64,000 bases of DNA. Source: Xiphophorus maculatus. Its lineage: Eukaryota; Chordata; Actinopteri; Cyprinodontiformes; Poeciliidae. Location of the stretch: positions 7,180,501 through 7,244,500 of the forward strand of contig NC_036447.1 in assembly GCF_002775205.1 (NCBI RefSeq), given 5' to 3'. The notes under the pieces were generated by a model that did not search any database, had not been told where the DNA came from, and worked only from the letters and a program-made list of their open reading frames with translations. The position numbers were made by a program, and so were the translations under genes. Below, piece by piece: positions 60,201-64,000 of this stretch (within the stretch, counting starts at the first letter, position 1; every line of letters starts with the position of its first letter).

Positions 60201-61290
60201 CTACTTCTTCCTGTCGTTTTCTCTTTTCTGCCAATAGTGACATCCAGCTGTTGATCATGTGACTTGTGTGATGGAAAAAAAATGTTTGCATTGCAAATCA
60301 CACAAATTTTGATACAGCAAAGGAAAAAAATCACCTGACCTATTGCAAAAACCTTCTCTCAAAATTGATGTGTCTCAATTAAGCAATTTATTTATTGTCA
60401 CAATTCCAATTTGCACAATTATACAGTCTGTGGAAACCCAGCTTATGAACATTTGAAAAAAATTCTCTGCTAAAATCTACGCCATATGGTGAGCAGAAAC
60501 CATTTTCCACCTCATCACATAACCGGATCTCAGGGAAGGATGATCCTAACGATACCTCCGGTGTCCTGAAATCCACCCACTGATTGGTTTGCCCTGAAAC
60601 CTGCAGACATTCTGAACCAAACTGTTTCTGTTCAGAAAGTTTCGATGGTTATGTCTGGAAAAAACCACACCCAGGTTTCCCTTGTAACAGTAATAACACA
60701 TGACACTGACGTAAAAACAAATAAAACTATCACTAATTTTGTTCCTCTAACGTTACTTGCAGGGTAGGAAATCATATACGGCTGTTTTAACACATGATAA
60801 CCCTCTGTTGGTTTGTTTTCTGGACAGACTGCAACAAAACCTTTCTTTTGCCACAATACTGTTCTATATTTATTTTTCAGACGTCTGGCGCTCTGAATGA
60901 TCAGGGATTAATTATGCTGTTTTTTTTTATTTTTACTGTTGTTCTTCCTTTGGAGACTGTTTAAACCTGATAGTTGTGCTCAGGATGTTATTTCATTCTG
61001 TTCGCCCACTCTATGTTCATGGAAATTATAAATGCCTCATGGTGACGTGGGGAAGATAAATCGTTTCATCTTACCAGGTCTTCAGTCTCCTTTCAACTGG
61101 ATCAGATGTGACCTAAAAATGAGAAAAGATAGTTTCATGTGGATGTATCAGTTTCTTCCCCAAGCCTCTTTGGTGATCTAAAACTCAAAATAGCTGTGAG
61201 ATTTTACATCACCATTGAGAGCTTAGGGAGAGGCCTTTATTCAGGAGGACAATGGGTGTCCCGTGATTCTTTGCTGTCAATGATCCCTAC
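57223..61290. other. gene-poor AT-rich intergenic stretch
   Basis: I see no exon in these 4 kb. A probable palindromic repeat occupies about 60050-60445: GCACAAAATTTTGTC and AAGATTTTGCAATTACGGTG on the left face GATGGAAAA, GCAAAGGAAAAAAATCACCTG and ATTTGCACAATTATACAG on the right. A less AT-rich patch at 60480-60660 may be regulatory. ORFs here are short and unrecognised. Confidence 0.5.
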
Positions 61291-61334
61291 AAGACATATA
61301 AGCACCATGACACACAGGCTCAGAGTCAGAGAAG
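61285..61334 (+). promoter_or_regulatory. TATA-like box before the alpha-lactalbumin-like gene
   Basis: GACATATAAGCACC near 61291-61304 lies about 35-40 bases before the ATG. If it is the TATA box, the 5' UTR is only about 10 bases. An upstream non-coding exon is also possible. Confidence 0.35.
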
Positions 61335-63780
61335 ATGTTTCGTGTCAAGATAAAGACTCTTGCGCTTTTTGCTTTTGTTGTGCTGGGATGCAGCCTGGCC
61401 GGAGCTCGAAATGTGACCAAATGTGAACTGAGGCAGCAGCTGATAGTGGCATTCAAGTCCCTACCAAACAATGTAACGGTGAACGGACTGACTGAAGAAG
61501 TCTTCTTAGCCAAGGGTTGGTACCCGATTTTGTTTCTAGATAAAAAACAAATAATTGTAGGCAAAGTTAAATCATAATGGTGTTTGCTTGTTGTTGAAAA
61601 ATGATTTGAGAAAACTGAACAGTCAAATCAATTACTGATTTCATTTTAAACTTTTCAGTGGTCTGCCACGCGGAGCGTCTTTCAGGCTTTGACACCAATG
61701 CCGTGACCAAACTGAGCCATGGGACGGGAAAAGAAAGTCAGGAGAATCCAAGTGAGAGCAAATCATCTGAATCTAAGGAGGAGGACAAGAATAAAGGGAA
61801 GGGAAAAGGCCAGGAGAACAGCAAGTCCTCCGAAAGCAACGAGGATGATGTGAATGTGACCCTTTACGGCCTTTTCCAACTCCCCGGGAATTTGGTCTGC
61901 AGCAGCACCAACAGCACCTCACTCAACATCTGTGGTATCAACTGCAACAGTAAGTACACGGTTATTGTGTAACTAACCCACAAATCAACTGTTTTTTGCT
62001 AACAAAATTTTTTTCAAAAATTGTGTTGGGGGGGCAGGGTTACATTTTCAGTAATCCACACCTTAAAATGTTTATCCAAAATCAACGTTTTTTGCTGACA
62101 AACTGTCTGAACAGGTTGTTTAGGGTTCTGTCTTTGTGTTTATGTACAAATGTTGACATTTTTGTGTAAATTTGTTCAGTTTTGCATTATTTTGCCTAAA
62201 ACCGTATCAGTGCTGGTTTGGTCAAAGTAGGCCAAAGTAAGCTAGCACTGATATCGCCTAAGCAGTTAATTCTCCTATTATTTTAAACTGACCAACTTTA
62301 CACAGCTTCCTTAGGGATATAAAACATCTCACTCAAACATCAAAGTCTTTTCAACACAGAAAAACACAGCTACATTTCTCACTTGTTGTATTTCTGACAA
62401 AAAGTTGCTTGCTAAATACAGCCATAGCCACGCCCCTCAGTGTATCTTGGCTCCACCCACTTCTGTGTATTTTTTCAATGATTGTGTGGGTGTGGGGTTA
62501 TGTTTTCATGTGGAACCCCCAAATCTACTTTTTTTTTACTGACAGGGTTCTATCTTTAAATTTCTGTGCAAATTTGTTGAGTTCATATTATGTTGCCTAA
62601 AAATGTTTCATTTTGTCAAACGTAAGCTGTTTAAAACGGTACTGTTTTATGTCATGCAGCTCTGAATTCAGATTTAAAACCATCTCAAACATAAAACAGC
62701 ACAAAAAAAGTTTAGATTTGCCACTTGTTGGTTTTTTGGATTTAAAAAAAAGTCGCTACTATTGAGGAAATTAAAGTTGCCTAAACTCATGGAATATATA
62801 AATAAAGGTTTAAATAAGACTCGGAACTCCATCTTTTCATGGTCAAACGAGAAGAGATTTTTAATGCACATCTGCGGAACCAAAATATCCAAAACACATT
62901 GTTACAGTAGTCCCAAAGTCTCTTCTCTTCTACTTCTGATATCAGCTTTTTATAGAGTCCCAGCTCTACTGGTGTGTATTGGGAAGCCTCGATCAATGGC
63001 GTTGCTTTCCTCCATTTACGTAGTTCATTTGGCTCCGTCTTACACTGAGTGTGTATTGGAAGTTCTTTGGGAATATTCAGACCTATTGACCCCCAACATC
63101 TGCTCCGTTTCAAAAGTGCTAAACAAGCCACTCCATCACTCATATGTTATTCTTATCGGTCTAAACAGCTTTCCTCCCATCACATTTCGGTCCAATTTTA
63201 TGCTTTGCAAGCAAGAAAAGGGAAAGGACTTCCAAGTTATTCAGGTCAAACTGACCTTTAACGGCGCCAAATTTCCTCAGTAAAAAACAACTCCATAAAG
63301 AGTATTTCCGCTCTTCGGATTGACCCAGTCCATTTGACACAATACATTTCTTTTAGGTTAAAACATAACTTAGTGCGAACCAACCAAACAACATAATTTT
63401 TACCTAATAATATAATTATATTCCTCTACACTACAAAGTTCATAGCAATAGTACCACAGCCCCCCTCTGCTCATCCCCACACTTGGCACTTGGCCACGCC
63501 CGTCTGCGTGTCTTGGCTCCGCCCACTTTTCCTGGAATTTTTTCTTTTCAATAATTATCTGGGGCAGGGTTAGAGTTACATGTTAAGCTACTCATTGCTT
63601 AGGTGTCACATGTAGAGTAATATGAGGACTGTTAACATTTTTTTACTGTTTTCCTCAAGTCTTTTTGTTCTGTCATCTTAAACAGGAAATACTGTTTTTG
63701 TGTTTTTTTTTCTTAGAACTAACTGATGACGACATCTCTGATGACATCACCTGTGTGGTGACGCTCATCAATGAGCTTGT
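61335..63780 (+). CDS. secreted alpha-lactalbumin-like (lysozyme C family) protein, 3' end outside window
   Basis: Exons 61335-61515, 61659-61949 and 63717-63780 give 179 codons so far; at least one more exon must lie beyond the window. Signal peptide 1-24. The mature start NVTKCEL matches the C-type lysozyme/alpha-lactalbumin start. Cys30, 63, 141, 152, 156 and 170 fit six of the family's eight. CHAERLSGFDT aligns with the lysozyme active-site strand, but the catalytic Glu35 position is Leu68. LYGLFQL aligns with the Asp53 strand, where Asp is Leu129. The calcium loop is complete: K158, D161, D163, D166, D167 (alpha-lactalbumin K79, D82, D84, D87, D88). Residues about 82-125 are an extra Ser/Lys/Glu/Asp-rich insert. 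Sequons: N26, N126, N145. So the product is probably a secreted calcium-binding, non-lytic family member. The first donor (GG/GTTGGT) is weak, leaving residues 50-62 uncertain. Confidence 0.8.
62020..63660. repeat. direct repeats in intron 2 of the alpha-lactalbumin-like gene
   Basis: A unit with GCCACGCCC, CTTGGCTCC(A/G)CCCACTT and a G-rich GGGTTA(C/T) segment appears at about 62428-62520 and 63491-63600. A related G-rich piece starts at about 62025. The following text (GACAGGGTTCTATCTTT, TGCAAATTTGTTGAG, TTGCCTAAAA) at 62540-62605 echoes 62130-62200. These look like duplications of one intron segment. Confidence 0.6.
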
Positions 63781-64000
63781 GTAAGTTTTTATTTGTTTAT
63801 TTTTATTTTGTATGTTGTACCAAAGTGGGACATCAAGTTCCTGATGGTAAACTGTGTATTCTTAAATATTTTCATGATGGTGGTTGAGTTATATGAAGTA
63901 CGGCAAAAAAGTGTCTGTCCCCTTACAGATTTCTTCTGTTTTTGGTTTTTTTTGCCACAATATATCATCAGAGAAATCGTGATGTTTCCACTGGATTGCA

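Noticed and set aside
62762-63283. 173-codon plus and 118-codon minus frames in intron 2 of the alpha-lactalbumin-like gene
   Set aside because: Neither translation shows a domain I recognise. The minus strand stays partly open and may be a decayed retroelement, but I cannot support a call.
1-64000. tRNA, rRNA, CRISPR arrays, bacterial operons or phage-like modules
   Set aside because: None seen; the window is ordinary animal nuclear DNA with spliced genes.

Overview
This window is vertebrate nuclear DNA, almost certainly from a teleost fish. Genes are split by GT-AG introns. The background is AT-rich and full of CA/GT microsatellites, LINE relics, Tc1/mariner relics and short inverted-repeat elements of types common in fish. 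The Ig-receptor gene has the layout of teleost CD22-like genes. I cannot name the species. I saw no tRNA, rRNA or CRISPR.

Six protein-coding genes can be assembled exon by exon with consistent splice phases. (1) A V-ATPase subunit e gene of the e2 type lies on the minus strand (13478-19080, 81 aa). (2) A CD22-like/Siglec-type receptor lies on the plus strand (20773-30858, 12 coding exons, 802 aa, seven Ig-like domains, one membrane span, ITIM-type tail). (3) ltv1, the 40S ribosome-biogenesis factor, lies on the plus strand (32836-40808, 11 exons, 469 aa). (4) ifngr1, the interferon-gamma receptor ligand-binding chain, lies on the minus strand (42605-52651, 7 exons, 401 aa) and converges on ltv1. 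(5) A two-exon single-pass membrane protein resembling SMIM28 lies on the plus strand (54069-56380, 174 aa). (6) The first three coding exons of a secreted lysozyme-C/alpha-lactalbumin family gene lie on the plus strand (61335 to past the right edge).

The sixth gene is the most unusual. It keeps the family cysteines seen so far and a complete alpha-lactalbumin-type calcium loop. Both lysozyme catalytic acids are replaced. A Ser/Lys/Glu/Asp-rich insert of about 44 residues sits just before the conserved YGLFQ strand.

Regions: 1-13 kb has no confirmed gene. It holds two GC-rich promoter-like patches, many dispersed repeats and possibly the last non-coding exon of the V-ATPase gene (about 8.08-9.13 kb). 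The stretch 13-19 kb is the V-ATPase gene, 20-31 kb the CD22-like receptor (introns with a nested LINE/MITE and a Tc1 relic), and 32-41 kb ltv1. The stretch 41-53 kb is ifngr1, whose long first intron holds a 5'-truncated LINE. The stretch 54-57 kb is the SMIM28-like gene, 57-61 kb is gene-poor, and 61-64 kb is the alpha-lactalbumin-like gene.

The genes do not form one pathway. Two are immune receptors (CD22-like and ifngr1) placed on either side of a housekeeping gene.
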